Shown here: positions 33,807 to 45,210 of the stretch, piece after piece
Layout: each line of letters starts with the position of its first letter
Position numbering within the stretch: the first letter of the stretch is position 1
Assembly: GCA_026225945.1 (NCBI GenBank)
Contig: JAMJFZ010000818.1
Span: 6,995,501 to 7,059,500 of the forward strand
Length of the DNA: 64,000 nucleotides
From: Cricetomys ansorgei
Lineage: Eukaryota > Chordata > Mammalia > Rodentia > Nesomyidae
Direction: 5' to 3'
Made by a program: the position numbers and the translations under genes
The notes under the pieces: generated by a model
The model's database searches: none
Seen by the model: the letters and a program-made list of their open reading frames with translations, nothing else
What the model was told of the DNA's origin: nothing

Positions 33807-34170
33807 TCACTGGGGGATTCTAGGCAGGTGCTCTACCACTGAGCCACACCTCCAGCCCCTCACTGGGGGATTCTAGGCAGGTGCTCTACTACTGAGCCAC
33901 ACCCCAGCCCCTCCCTGGGGGATTCTAGGCAGGTGCTCTACCACTGGGCCACACCCCAGCCCTTCACTGGGGGATTCTAGGCAGGTGCTCTACCACTGGG
34001 CCACACCCCAGCCCCTCACTGGGGGATTCTAGGCAGGTGCTCTACCACTGGGCCACACCTCCAGCCCCTCACTGGGGGATTCTAGGCAGGTTATCTACCA
34101 CTAAGCCATGCCCCCAGCCCTTCACTGGAGGACTTAAGGCAGACACAGTACATTGAGCTACATCCCCAGT
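33807..34170 (-). repeat. 52-bp ID-derived tandem array 1, seven units
   Basis: Units start at 33807, 33860, 33912, 33964, 34016, 34069 and 34122 (52-53 bp each). Each reads TCACTGGGGGATTCTAGGCA, GGTGCTCTACCACTG, then (A/G)GCCACACCCCAGCCCC. On the minus strand each unit is the 5' promoter half of an ID SINE, with a Pol III A-box-like TGGCTCAGTGG or close variant. Outer units are more diverged, and the seventh is badly decayed. Confidence 0.95.
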
Positions 34171-34185
34171 CTTCTTTTTCTTTTT

Positions 34186-34322
34186 TATTGTGAAACAAGG
34201 TCTCACAATGTTATCGAAGTTGGCCTGAAGACCCACTCTGTAGCCCATGCAGGCCTTGAACTTGCGGTTCTCCTGTCTTGGCCTCCATGTAGCTGGGATA
34301 CCAGTCCTGCACCTCACATCCT
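34186..34322 (-). mobile_element. B1-like SINE, antisense, bordering array 1
   Basis: GTGAAACAAGGTCTCACAAT, CACTCTGTAGCCCATGCAGG, CCTTGAACTTGCGGTTCTCC and ATGTAGCTGGGATACCAGTC form a reversed B1 directly after the array. Confidence 0.75.
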
Positions 34323-35138
34323 TAGCATCTTTCAAGAGACAAAGAATACATCCATCCTGGCTATACCTTGTGCCAAGGCTGGGAGCTGATCTTGAGCAGA
34401 GATGAGCTCAGCGTTTCTCCTGGTGTGGCCTCTGAGGCCTTCCTTGCTGACTGTCTGTGTAAAGTAAGATGCTCAGTGAAAGGACAGAGAACACAGACCC
34501 ACAAAGGTAAGTGCAAGCTGCTCATGTTTATTAACGCTGGAGACTAAAAACAGCCAGCTTGCTGATGGACATTAGTGTGGTGAATTTCCACAGGCGCTGA
34601 TTCCTTTTGATTGTTTGTGAGCCACTGATGCACCCTCCTTACAAAGCCCCTCCTCCTCTGGGTGTTACCTCCTGCAGAGCTTAGTCCCTTGGGCCTACAG
34701 ACCCTCAGGCACCAGCTGCTTCTCCTGCTGAAGTACTGAACTTGCTGAAATCTCCTGCCTTCCCATGCATCCAGGATCTTCATACTCTACAGACCCCAGC
34801 TTGGACCCTTAGACCCCTGACTACTATCTCAGACCCCAGCTTGCAATTAGCAGTCTTGTCAAGTGACAGAGGTTATCTGATAAGCTACATGTGCCCAGTG
34901 GTCCCAGATTTGTGCCTTTCTAGCATATGTCCATTGGCAGCTCTGCCTGAAGCCTGCTCAGCAGCACACAGGACCCAGAAGACAGGCTGCTGGATGACTA
35001 TCATCCTCTCTTGATGCAGCTGCGGTTTTAGTGATCTCACTCTTATATGTCAAGGCACCTTATCTTCTTGGGGTCCTTGTTAGGGATTAAATTAGAAAGT
35101 TAGGAACCCAATGCCTTTTTTCTTCCTTTGGCTTTGTT

Positions 35139-35362
35139 GGAGATGGAACCCAAGGCCTTGTGCATGATAAGGGTGTCTGCTCCTGAGCCACAACCCCAGC
35201 CCTCACTGGGAATTCTATGCAGTTGCTCTGCCACTGAGCCACATCCCTAATTTCTGGTTGGTTGATTCAAGGCAGGAGCTTTACCACTGAGCCACACCTC
35301 TAGCCCCTGTTTGGTCAATTCCAGTCAGGTGCTTTATCATTGAGCCATACCCCCGTTCCCAG
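35139..35362 (-). repeat. Decayed ID-derived array (about three units)
   Basis: An ID-like lead (GAGATGGAACCCAAGGCCTT) is followed by three diverged units with TGAGCCACAACCCCAGCCCT, TGCCACTGAGCCACATCCCT, TACCACTGAGCCACACCTCT and finally ATTGAGCCATACCCCC. Same orientation as array 1, about 1 kb away. Confidence 0.8.
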
Positions 35363-35865
35363 TACTGTAGAAGCCAGGCATTTAGATAAGTCACTGTTAC
35401 TTGTGACGAATATTTTTGGGTGAATTGACATTGTCACACATTGTGTGTTGTTCTACAGCAAGGTAGAGTGAGAGGTGAGCATAGTGAGATGAACACAGAG
35501 ACTATCCAGCCAAGCTGTCTCCATGGGGCAGTGAATGAATGGAACAGCTGCCAAGGACTGGCAGGACTACATGGAAGGAGCAGTGCTGTACAGGGTATGG
35601 CGTAGTTGGCACTGTTCAGCATTCCTTTTGCCATCTGTGCCCAAAACAGATGGGCTAGGTTGGTCCAGGTGGCTGGTCCTCCTCATGGTGACAGCCTTAC
35701 CATATTTCCTGTTTAAAAGAAGTACTCTGTCATAGAGTTTGATGTTGGGAGAGATAAGACTGATCCTGGTATTGTGGATAAGACTCTGGTTTCTAGGGGA
35801 AACGTGTTAAGAGGCTTCATGATGCTTGCTGTGGATGCCATGGCATTGAAAGACCTCTTTGGAGT

Positions 35866-35985
35866 CAGGTGTGTGGGCACAGGCCTTTGATCTCAGCAGT
35901 CAGGAGGCTGAAGCAAGAGGATAATGAGTTCAAGGCCAGCCTAGGCTATAAAAAGAACTCTGTTTTAGGAAAATCAAAACAATCT
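35866..35985 (+). mobile_element. B1 SINE, sense
   Basis: GGTGTGTGGGCACAGGCCTT, TGATCTCAGCAGTCAGGAGG and TTCAAGGCCAGCCTAGGCTA with an A-rich end. Confidence 0.8.
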
Positions 35986-36117
35986 GAAAGCACCTTGGTT
36001 TAACCGTGTCATCTCAAATCCTGAAGGATCGGAGGCAGGGGATGGGAGGGCCATTCACACACTGGGCTCACATGGGGCACTCATGTCCTTGGGCAGATAA
36101 GTAAATAAATAAGACCT

Positions 36118-36425
36118 GGTCTTTCTATATTGTGGAACATTATTCAGCCCAGAATAAAATCCTGGCACCTGCTGCAGTATGGGTACATCCTGAAGACATT
36201 CACTAAGAAAAATAAGCCAGTCCCCAAAGCATCGGTACTGTCAGATTCCCATGAATATGGGGTGCAAAGTAGAGAAGTGGGGGCCAGGCTAGGGTTGGAG
36301 TAGGGAGTTAGTAGTGTTTATTGCCAGTTTCAGTTGGGGAAGATTTGGCATTCTGGACGGGTGGGCATTCATGGTTGTACAACACTGGATGTGCTTAACT
36401 GAGCTGCACACGGAGGCATAGCTCA
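36118..36425 (+). mobile_element. Ancient L1 3' end fragment, sense
   Basis: GTGGAACATTATTCAGCCCA, ATAAAATCCTGGCACCTGCT, AATAAGCCAGTCCCCAAAGC and GTTGTACAACACTGGATGTG with CTTAACTGAGCTGCACAC follow the 3' region of old L1M elements closely and in order. Confidence 0.75.
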
Positions 36426-36453
36426 GTGGGGTATTTCAGTTTAGAAACTTGTA

Positions 36454-36685
36454 AGGGGCTATTGATATGGCTCAGTTTGTAGAGTGCTCACTTAGCATGC
36501 ACCAAGTCTGAGTTTGCTCCCCAGCACCACATAAACCTGGCATGGTGGTGCATACTTGTAATCCCAGCACTTGAATTGTGGAGGCTGGAGGATCAGAAGT
36601 TCAGGGTCATCTTTTTGGCTTACATAGTGATGTCAAGGATAGCCTGGGCTACATGGGACTGTCTTTATAAAAAAAGAGAGAGAAA
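36454..36685 (+). mobile_element. ID-B1 composite SINE (B4-like), sense
   Basis: ATGGCTCAGTTTGTAGAGTG, AGTTTGCTCCCCAGCACCAC, GGCATGGTGGTGCATACTTG, TAATCCCAGCACTTGAATTG and ATAGCCTGGGCTACATGGGA, with an A/GA-rich tail. Confidence 0.85.
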
Positions 36686-39211
36686 ATGAATCAGACATTT
36701 TTTGTCTGACAGAGACCCAGGATCAGGGATGGAAGCTCCTGGCATCCATATTAACATGCTAGGGAGGGCAGCCCCCAGGCCCCACCCTCACAGACTCCTG
36801 CTCAACTCTCATTGGCCCTTGAACCATTGTCTCCTAATTGATCCTGCTACTGCTGACTGTGACCCTGCAGCCTCCTGCCAGCCGCAGCCAGTAACTGTGC
36901 AGTGAGGAGCTTGAGAGAACTGAGGCTACTTGCTTTCCAGAGTTCCTTCTGGCTAGCCCAGGATGCTGAGAGTGACAGCCTAAGCTATGGCCTGATAAAC
37001 ACAAGCTAAACACCTGCCTCTCCTCCCAGAACAGTCTCCACTGAGTGCCCACACCCTGACTGCTGCTGTTATAGAAACCCAGGGTGGCTATCTTTGTCAC
37101 TGGCAGTGAGACCATTGTCACCCTCAGTGCTGCGTGTCACAAGACTGAGATTGGGATCCTGAGGACTCAGCTCAAAGTTGAGCTCAGCTGGGTCACCCAT
37201 GTTGGCTGCTCTAACCCAAGCATTGTGCATATATGAGCCATTGAGCCCCAACCTTCCCTGGCCTACTTCTACCCCTGCCTCCCCATTTGGTTTGCTGCAT
37301 GCATTGGGCTTGCAAGCTAGATGCAGAGAGGAGGGAGTGAGCGTAGGCCCAGAGTCTGGGACCACTCCTGACAACTCTCTGACTTCTGTTGGGGCCAGCT
37401 GTCCCTGAGCTAGTGTAGCCTCCATACTCCCAGTCCTCCCTAGGACTGGCCTGGCCTGTGGTGATAGGTCCAGTTCATTAGCAAGCACACAGCACTACAT
37501 ACCCCCCCCAGGTGGTCACTCTCTCCCAAACTGCTGCCATGGCCCCAGGGTCTCAGTTTGGCTTTGCCAACTTCAGGTTCTGAGCCTATCTGAAGCAAAC
37601 TGGATCAGACACAGCTTTTTGCTGAGAAAGTAAGGATGAAAGAGGGAGCCAGTGACCCGCAGGTGCTCCAGGTGACAGAGGGACTTGGGACACAGTAACT
37701 GAAGCTGCGGCCATAAATCTCAGAGCTGATGAGACTCTCTGCTTGCTCCTGGTCTTTGCTGTTAGCACTGCTTCTCCTGATCCACTGTGATGGACATGGC
37801 TGGTGGCAGCCTCTCTTTCCAGGGCATGGGTTTGCACCCGGGAGTCCTGGTAGTTGCCTCAGTTCGGTAGGTATTCCTCAGTGCTTAGGAGTGTCTCCAG
37901 GAAACCTCAGGTCCATGGATAGTATGATCAGAAACCTGAGGACTACTGAACTGAGTCTAGCCACCTGGGCACGTCTAATATGGGGTTAGGGGCTGGGGCT
38001 GGCAGACAGGGCTTTGACACAGTTAATACTCAAGCTTTAGGGATGAGGATGGACAGGTGGACAGGCAGACAGACCTTTGGATCTGCTTTGGGTGCAGGGA
38101 TGGACATGAAACCATTGGATTGGTTGGCCCTTTGGCTTTTGACCCTGCGAGCCACCTAGGCAACAATTGTTGCAAAGAATGTGCTCACATCTGCCTACCC
38201 TCTTTTCCTTCCTAAGGATTTGGAGCTGCTCAGAGATAGCCACAGCACAGGAGCAAACTGAAGGCTGAAGGAGCCCAGTGGGCTCGTTTTGTTTGGGACT
38301 GTGGTATTGCTGACTTCAACTGGCCAGGCCTGGCCCTACCAGGAGGCCCAAGCAGAGCAGCTGAAGAGAGTGGGCCTTAGGTGTCTTAAAATGGCCACAA
38401 TCCCTCTGTCCTTACTCCTGAGTTCTGTCTGAGTCTGTCCTAGGCCACTGGGCCCATGCATGAGAGAGTCAGAGATGCCTCTTCCCCTCGGAGCTGCATG
38501 CTTAGGTACTGATGAATTGATGTTTCCCAAATCCAGTGCTGGAGGCCTGAAGTGCAGCCCTGGGCAATCCAGCAGGAGCCTGGGAGAACCTGCCCCACGG
38601 GCTTCCTGTCCCAGCTATACAGAGGCCCCTCCTCCCTTTCTCTCATATGTTGCTGACCAGAGCTCACAGTCAAGTCCAAGGAAGATATACAGAAGAGGCT
38701 GAAATCTGGGATGGGCAGCCTTCTAGGCTGTCCCCTGCAAGGAGGTGGGGGTGGGGGTTGCTAGCTTGGAAGCTACCAGCCCTGCCTTGGCTAAGCAAGG
38801 TTTGCCCATGGCTTCCTAGGGCTATATCCTCAAGTCCAGCAATCCAGCTTGGGGTCTATGCTGTGTCAGCACATCCTATCCTGTTTTCTGATTTACCTTA
38901 GTCACCAGGAGCCAGGCATTTGAGGGTATCATAAAGACAGTTCTGAACCTATGCTGGCCCAAGTGTTCCCCTAGTCCTGTCCTAGAGCTGCTGAGGGCAG
39001 CTCAGAGCTCACAGTATGTCCCAGCCTGATCTCCTGAGCAAGCAGGTAACACATGCTGCATGGGGCAGAGAAGGCCACACACCTGGAGGCCCTGTGGTCT
39101 GCACTTGTGGCCTCTGCTTCTTCCTCAGCCTAGCTCTGCTGCCTGTCCCCGACCCAGCAGTCTGCCAGAAGCCTCGCTCTTGCTATGGAGCTGCGGTGCT
39201 CAGCTGGGAGA

Positions 39212-39325
39212 GGTATTGATTTAGTTTTGAGTTGAGCGACTTATAAATATGCATGAAGATCGGCAGTTATTTAACTGTGCCTTTTAATTCTCCTCGCGTA
39301 GCTGCCGCTTTCCAGCAGGGTCTCT
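39212..39325. promoter_or_regulatory. Candidate conserved noncoding element
   Basis: An AT-rich, transposon-free block: GATTTAGTTTTGAGTTGAGC, ACTTATAAATATGCATGAAG and TTATTTAACTGTGCC with TTTTAATTCTCC. TATAAATATGCAT contains MEF2- and POU-like cores. Inference only. Confidence 0.35.
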
Positions 39326-39569
39326 TGGTATGCATGTCAGGCACTCAGTACAAGGCGGCCTTGGCTCTCAGCTTGCTGCCTGGACCTTCCCTAGGGCAGC
39401 TGGACCCAGAGGAGTGAGGCTCGGGGCAGCTATCCTCCAGTAGGGACATAGGAAATCTGGTTCCATTGTAGGGTCAAAGGTCAGGGAGTGTTTTTCCTTG
39501 AACTTCATTTTTAAATTTTCATTATGTTTCTATTATCTATCTTCCATCCATCTGTCCATTTTGTGTGTC

Positions 39570-39718
39570 TGTTTATATGAATATGCATGACCATAGCACA
39601 CGTGTAGGACAACCTGTGGGAGTCACTTCTCTACTTCCACCATGTCAGTCCCAGAAATCAAAGTCAGCATTGGCAACAAGTACCTTTTGCCTTACCTACA
39701 AAGCCATCTTACTGGTTA
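39570..39718 (-). mobile_element. B2/B3-like SINE, antisense (diverged)
   Basis: GTGTAGGACAACCTGTGGGA, GTCACTTCTCTACTTCCACC and ACAAAGCCATCTTACTGG follow the reversed B3-like layout. Confidence 0.65.
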
Positions 39719-39719
39719 G

Positions 39720-39721
<2 letters not shown>

Positions 39722-39781
<60 letters not shown>
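39722..39781. repeat. (GT)n microsatellite, about 30 units
   Basis: A 60-bp uninterrupted GT run between an antisense B2/B3-like and an antisense B1. A likely Z-DNA-prone, length-polymorphic tract. Confidence 0.98.
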
Positions 39782-39784
<3 letters not shown>

Positions 39785-39921
39785 TGACAAGGTTTCTCTG
39801 TTGTAACTCTGGCTGTCCTGGAACTCACACTGTAGACCAGACTGGCCTCGAACTCACAGAGATCCATCTGACTCTGCCTCCCAAGTGCTAGGATTAAAGG
39901 CTTGTGCTACCACTACCTGGC
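39782..39921 (-). mobile_element. B1 SINE, antisense, well preserved
   Basis: TGACAAGGTTTCTCTGTTGT, GGCTGTCCTGGAACTCACAC, GACTGGCCTCGAACTCACAG and AAGTGCTAGGATTAAAGGC. Confidence 0.92.
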
Positions 39922-39944
39922 TAAGAAAGGTTCTTAAAGACTAG

Positions 39945-40262
39945 TTTCCCTAGGACTGTGGAGATAGTTCTGTAGGCAAGACTCCAGTTTAAATCCTCAT
40001 GTGAAGTGCACCCATATAAAATGCCAGGAATGGCAGCACATGCCTGTAACCTCAGCATCGGAGGGTGGGGAGACAGGTGGAGCCCAAGAGCTTACTTCCT
40101 GGCTAGAACAGTGAGCTTCCAATTCAATGAAAAGACTCTTTTTAAAGGCAAAAGACTATAAACAGTAGAGGAGGGCCCCCCAGCTCCGTGTCCCACTCTA
40201 GCTTCCATATGTGCATGGGCCTGTACACTCAGTTATACACAATACACTCGTACACCCATACA
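39945..40262 (+). mobile_element. B4 SINE, sense
   Basis: A tRNA-like head (GACTGTGGAGATAGTTCTGT), then GGCAGCACATGCCTGTAACC, GTGAGCTTCCAATTCAATGA and CTAGCTTCCATATGTGCATG. Confidence 0.75.
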
Positions 40263-40299
40263 CAACATTCCAAAAAGACCAAATTCACCATGTTCCCCC

Positions 40300-40355
40300 T
40301 CACAGAGGGAAACTGAGACCCAGGGCTAGGAAGGCCTATGGAAGGTCAACCGCAC
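40300..40355 (+). mobile_element. MIR core-like fragment
   Basis: CACAGAGGGAAACTGAGACC then CAGGGCTAGG and AAGGTCAAC resemble the MIR core. Confidence 0.45.
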
Positions 40356-40674
40356 ATTAGGGAAAGAACATGCTATATGAACAGAATGTACCGGATCCTG
40401 GCCCACCCAGCCATGTACCTGCTGATGCTCTCTGGATGGAGAGAAGTTGCTGGTCACCGTGAGCTTACATGGACTTGAACAACAAATAGAAGGTCACAGA
40501 GTGAACCGGTGGTGAGAAGAGCCACCGCCCTTCAGTAAGTCTGCACCATGCCCTGGCGGAGCCCCTACACAGGCCTGCCAGCGACCACTATCCGTGGACC
40601 TGGCTAGGGCCACAGAGTGTCCCAGTGTGCCACCTTCCTGCCTCACCCTCTGACTATGAGCTCCTGTGTGTCCA

Positions 40675-40915
40675 CAGTCATTAGCAGAGAGCGTCAGCTC
40701 GCTCGCTCGCTCAGCAAGTGAGATGTTTTTGTCAATGATTGCATAGTGGCATCAAAGGAAGGTTCCAGAATTTTCCTTTTGAGATTCTTGTCAGTGTCTC
40801 CACAGTTTCCTCAGCTGCGAATTAAACAAGGCAACAAATTTTAGCAGCAGATTACAGCCATTCTCCCCTTTCTTCCTCAAAGCTGTCATCCTGTGGCAGA
40901 CTCAGCGAAGTTGCT
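40675..40915. promoter_or_regulatory. Candidate conserved noncoding element
   Basis: A repeat-free block with (GCTC)n-like GCTCGCTCGCTCGCTCAGC, then AT-rich TGTCAATGATTGCATAGTGG, GAATTAAACAAGGCAACAAA and TTTTAGCAGCAGATTACAGC. The composition contrasts with the flanks. Inference. Confidence 0.35.
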
Positions 40916-41859
40916 CATTCGCTTCCATCTGCTTCTATCTTGCCTCACCAGCCCCCTGGACGGCGCCTCTTCATTCTGGCACTGACGTCCTTGGGCCTGC
41001 AACAGGCAACATGCATGCCTAGGGAGGAAGCAGAGCCAAACCAGTGCTGAACCAGTGCCGAGACAGGATCTGGTGCTGCGGGCATGAGTCTGGCACTTCT
41101 TTTCTTCCTGAGTGTTGTCCCTGCTGTCGACAGAGGGTACATGGCTGCCTGGCCCCTCAAGTGCTCAAACATGGCCAGGCACAGACACAGACATGTTTGG
41201 TGATACCTTCTGGGCAGGTGGATTGGCACATTTTTGAGGGCACTGACCTGGTTCTCTGGCCTGCGGCAGCTCCTCTGGGCCCACCCAGCGTTCCGTCTTG
41301 GTCATATGGCTCTTGGCTGGCCCTTCCTGCAGCAAGTCCTTAGTGTGTCTGGAGTGGTAGCACTGCTCTCTCTGGCAGTCTTGAGGCTACACTAGCCTCT
41401 ACGTGGATGACACACAGCTTGCCTTCTGCCCTTGTGGCCCTCCACCTCTATCCCTTAGCTTTCCTTCCCCGACCGAGTTCTGGAACTCCTTTGCCTCAGC
41501 CCCGCCACACAGTTTGGGCACAGAAACCTAGATGGGTGCTGGGTGCCAAGTGAGAGCACACATGACTGCGGACCCAGCGATGCCCTTGCCCATGCCTTGT
41601 CCCTTTATGTGCCGTCTACAGGTGGCAGCTCCTTCACCTGCTGCCTTGTGTCTCCAGGCAGTTGTGTAGGGAAGAGAGTTTTAAAATTGGGGTCACTTTT
41701 GCCTATAGCAGCAGCCCCATATCTACTCATGAGCAGAGATGTCGCATCTGTCCTGAAAGGGAGGCCAAGCTGCTTCTCTGGCCCTCTTGGCTCTTTATGC
41801 TTTGGTTAGTGATCTGATTTCTAAACCTATGCAATGCATTCTGGCCTGAGAAGTGTCCT

Positions 41860-42085
41860 ATTTGTTAAGCATAGACTCTGCGCCATACCAGACACATTGT
41901 CAGTATGAGAAACACTATGAAGAACAAGACGGACAGCCCTGTCCTCACGGAGCTGGCCCCGGGTAGAGGACAGCTAATAAAACAAGTGTTTAAGATGACA
42001 CAGTGTGTCGTAAGGTGCAGGTGCTGTGGAGAAGGGGAGGGCAGGGGTAGGGATGGGCTGTCACTTGTCTCCTGTCAGTTGGTTT
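41860..42085 (+). mobile_element. Ancient mammal-wide repeat fragment (MIR/L2-like)
   Basis: GAACAAGACGGACAGCCCTG, TCCTCACGGAGCTGGCCCCG and GACAGCTAATAAAACAAGTG resemble an old repeat (tgaacaagacagac...ccctgccctcatggagct). The family assignment is tentative. Confidence 0.5.
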
Positions 42086-42247
42086 TGAGTAGGCACTGAG
42101 GCATCGCTCTTGGCTTCATGCTCTACAGAGTAAGGCAGTGGCCTGTCTAGGAGCTACTTCTGGAAGGAGGGTTTCAGGCTGGGCACCCAGGTGTGTTGGT
42201 TGCCTCCTTCCTCCCCAGGACACATCCCCTGCCCCCTTTCTCTGTTT

Positions 42248-42390
42248 TTTGAGACAGGGTCTCACTATTTATCCCTGGCTGTCCTGGGACTCACTATGTA
42301 GACCATAGCTAGCCTCTAACTCCCAGAGATTCTCCCGCCTCTGCCTCCTGAGTACAGGGATTAAATGTGTGCAACAGAATACTCAGCTCT
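42248..42390 (-). mobile_element. B1 SINE, antisense
   Basis: TTTGAGACAGGGTCTCACTA, GCTGTCCTGGGACTCACTAT, CTAACTCCCAGAGATTCTCC and GTACAGGGATTAAATGTGTG. Confidence 0.9.
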
Positions 42391-42877
42391 TCCCAAGACT
42401 CTTGTGGTGTCTTCTGTGTTGTACGCTCAGTATGGAGCTATAGGATCTGTTCCAGGCCCCAGTTAGCCCTTGCCTCGGCTTGAGATCCTCCAGACCCAGC
42501 CTGTCAACATGTATAGCACACAAACTCAGGGTTTGGTTGTACTTTTTAAAGTCTTTAGAAGGAAAAATCAAGAACATCTTAGGCCACATGAAAATCTCTG
42601 TTTGGGTGAGCATGATTTCATTGGCACGCCGTGATGCTCCTCCTTGCCAGTTCCCACGCCCGTAGTCTGCGGCTGCTTTCTCACAGTGCAGTGGGCACTG
42701 GGACAGGCAGGCAGCACTGAAGCTGGCTGGCTCTTCAGGCAGTATCAGGCTGGGTTCAGATTCCCTGCCCAGCTCTTAGTGCTTGGCCTGGGGAGGGAAG
42801 CTGAAGTGCTTGTCCAGCCCCAGGGCTGTCATAGCGGGTGAGGGTGATGGATTTCACATGCTTGGTTATCTCCCCAA

Positions 42878-42931
42878 CTGGTGAAATTGCACGGAATAAC
42901 AGACTGTTGAAATTGCACGAGTAACAGTCTC
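42878..42931 (+). repeat. Short imperfect direct duplication
   Basis: GTGAAATTGCACGGAATAAC at 42882 and TTGAAATTGCACGAGTAACA at 42908 are near-identical neighbours. A local duplication of about 26 bp. Confidence 0.75.
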
Positions 42932-44298
42932 TTTCAACCCTGAAAGCCAGGGAATCAGCTAGCGTTCAGGGAGCCTCTTAGTCCCCAGGGCTTTACAAGG
43001 TTCTCAGGAAAGCTCTGAAGAGCCTGCCAGGCCTGCTCCTCCTCCCTCCCTCTTCCCAGTTCTGGCTGGTGGCCTCCTTCCCCTCCCTCTGATGAGACTA
43101 CGCTCAGGATGTGGCCTGAGAAGCCAAGTTTGCAAGCCCTGCTGCTCCCTGCGGGTGGCTCTGGCACTTTCTACCGTGCCTCATTCTTTCTGCCCTCCAT
43201 CTCCTCCCACCCCACCCTACCCCCACTGAACACACACCCATCCCGGGGGCTGCAGGCTGGCAGTCTGCTTGTGTGAAGGACTTGCTGTTCTTCTCCTGCC
43301 TACCCCCACCTGCCTCGGGAAGCATATCTAGAGGGATGGCCTGGATGAGGTACCCTAGGTAAAGACTATACTGCCCTTTGGTGATATAGAAGGGCAATGG
43401 CCTGTGGCAACTTAGGTCATGGGATGTCACAGCTTATTGAGCACTGACTGCTCTCTAAATTAGTCTCTCAGCTTCTTTGCCCAGTGTGTTTGGTGGTTGG
43501 AAAGGGTGGGCTGTTTTCCTTGTTTCCTCAGCAGGCATCATGGGAGGGGAGACTGAGGCCAGAGGAGCCAGAAAGTCTCTATATGTGGACGTGGAGATCA
43601 GTATTCCTTGCTGAGCAGTCACTGGCACCTGGGCCCTGAGGATTGGAACCAAGGCCCAGCAGTTCTTGGCCACCCAAAGCCTAGAGGAGACTTCCAAGCC
43701 CCCATCCTGCCCTCTGGGGCAGCCCCCTTGCATGTCTGAAAGCAGGGGCACCTGGGAAGAGGTGGGCCAGAGAAGACAGCTAACTCGGGTGACTTTTTGA
43801 GTCACCTCAGAGCCCACAGAAGTCTGTCTTGGGCTCAGTGGAGCCTCAGCAGACAGCTCCCACCTTCCACAGGAGAGCAGGTGTGGTGTGTGGGTCCCTT
43901 CAGTGGCTTTGTTACGTGGCACAGTGTAGCTCCCACACCACTGTCCATTCAGCACCCTGCCAGAATGCACAGCCCTTCTGCATGGGGTGCCTGCTTCATG
44001 TAGGCATATGGCCATCTCATTGGCTACAGTTTGGGCTTTCCTGACGGCTCATGTATGCCATTCTGTGCCCGTTAGCTCTTTGGGTTCTGTTTGTGAAGTG
44101 CCGGTTCATGCATCTTGCCCATTTGTCAGTGGCTGACGTTTTCTTGATTACTTCTGAGTTCTGAATGACTTCTGTGTGTGAGCTGATCAGATGGATGAAC
44201 TTTCAAGAGCGATTCCACCCTGATGTTCACCCCCTTCCCTGGGGCCAAGTATTTTCAAGCCTAATATGTCCCCAACAGTCCTATTTTTTTTCCCTTTG

Positions 44299-44385
44299 CT
44301 TTTTTGATACAAGGTCTCACTGTGTAACCCAGACTAACCCATAATTCTCAAACTCATATTTCTGCCCCCACTTCCTGAATGTGGC
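44299..44385 (-). mobile_element. B1-like SINE fragment, antisense
   Basis: TTTTTTGATACAAGGTCTCA followed by CTGTGTAACCCAGACTAACC and TCTCAAACTCATATTTCTGC. Confidence 0.6.
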
Positions 44386-44510
44386 TGCTGTAACAGCTTC
44401 CATTAATTTCTCTCATGTTAGCGCATGCTCAGTCCTACCTGGGAGGTCTCTACCACGGAGCTGTCAGTCAGATACTGTTCTCCCACACTCAACTTTCAGC
44501 CCTTACCTTT

Positions 44511-44688
44511 GGGGGCTGGAGAGGTGGCTGAAGAGCAGCTACGTGGTGCTTTACAGCGGTAACCCTGGTTCCAGGGGATCCAACACCCTCTTCTGACCTT
44601 GTCATGGGCACCAGGCACTTATGCAGTACACATATGTACACGCAGGCAAAACACTCATACTCAAATAAATCTAAAAAAAAAAAAGTTT
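44511..44688 (+). mobile_element. B2 SINE, sense, head deleted in part
   Basis: GGGGGCTGGAGAGGTGGCTG, GGTTCCAGGGGATCCAACAC, CCTCTTCTGACCTTGTCATG, GGGCACCAGGCACTTATGCA and AAATAAATCT plus a poly(A) run. The B-box region is deleted. Confidence 0.85.
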
Positions 44689-45134
44689 TTAATCTTGCCT
44701 TGTATATCTTGACTTGCCTTCCCTGGTTTTGACATCTGTTTGTAGCAGTGAGAGGTAGAGGTCATGGGACACCCCGCCCATCCTCCCTCGGTGCCACTCA
44801 GTCTCCATCACTGCTTTTGGGATATGTTGGGATACCTAGTAGAATCAGCCACATTGCTCTCCTGCGGTTGTGCCTGGCAGGAGGGAGCAATAAAGGATGG
44901 GTGCCACTGTGGGCACTGTCAGCTGTGGGTACCAGAGTTAGTTCTGTGGGAACTCTCCCTAATGTGGTCGTAGCTTCTTTGTAAATCAAAAGCCATTCTA
45001 GACAGCAAAGGTGCTCTTTCCTTGTTTGTTCAATTCTGGCCCTCCCTCTTACAGACTTCTCACAGAGATAGATGGCAGGCCTCATAGGACAGCGGGATAG
45101 ACATTGTGGGCGTTTGTATCAGAATTCAGGGGTT

Positions 45135-45210
45135 GGGGGAACTGTGAATGGAGCCCAGGGCCTTACACATGCTAGTCAAGTGCTGTACTACCAAACCACA
45201 TCCCCAACCC
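45135..45210 (-). mobile_element. ID SINE remnant, antisense, bordering array 2
   Basis: GGAGCCCAGGGCCTTACACA, GCTAGTCAAGTGCTGTACTA and CCAAACCACATCCCCAACCC form a reversed ID with its B-box side. Confidence 0.8.

Noticed and set aside
39565..39891. 108-codon frame with a long alternating Cys-Val run
   Set aside because: It is the translation of the GT microsatellite and an antisense B1.
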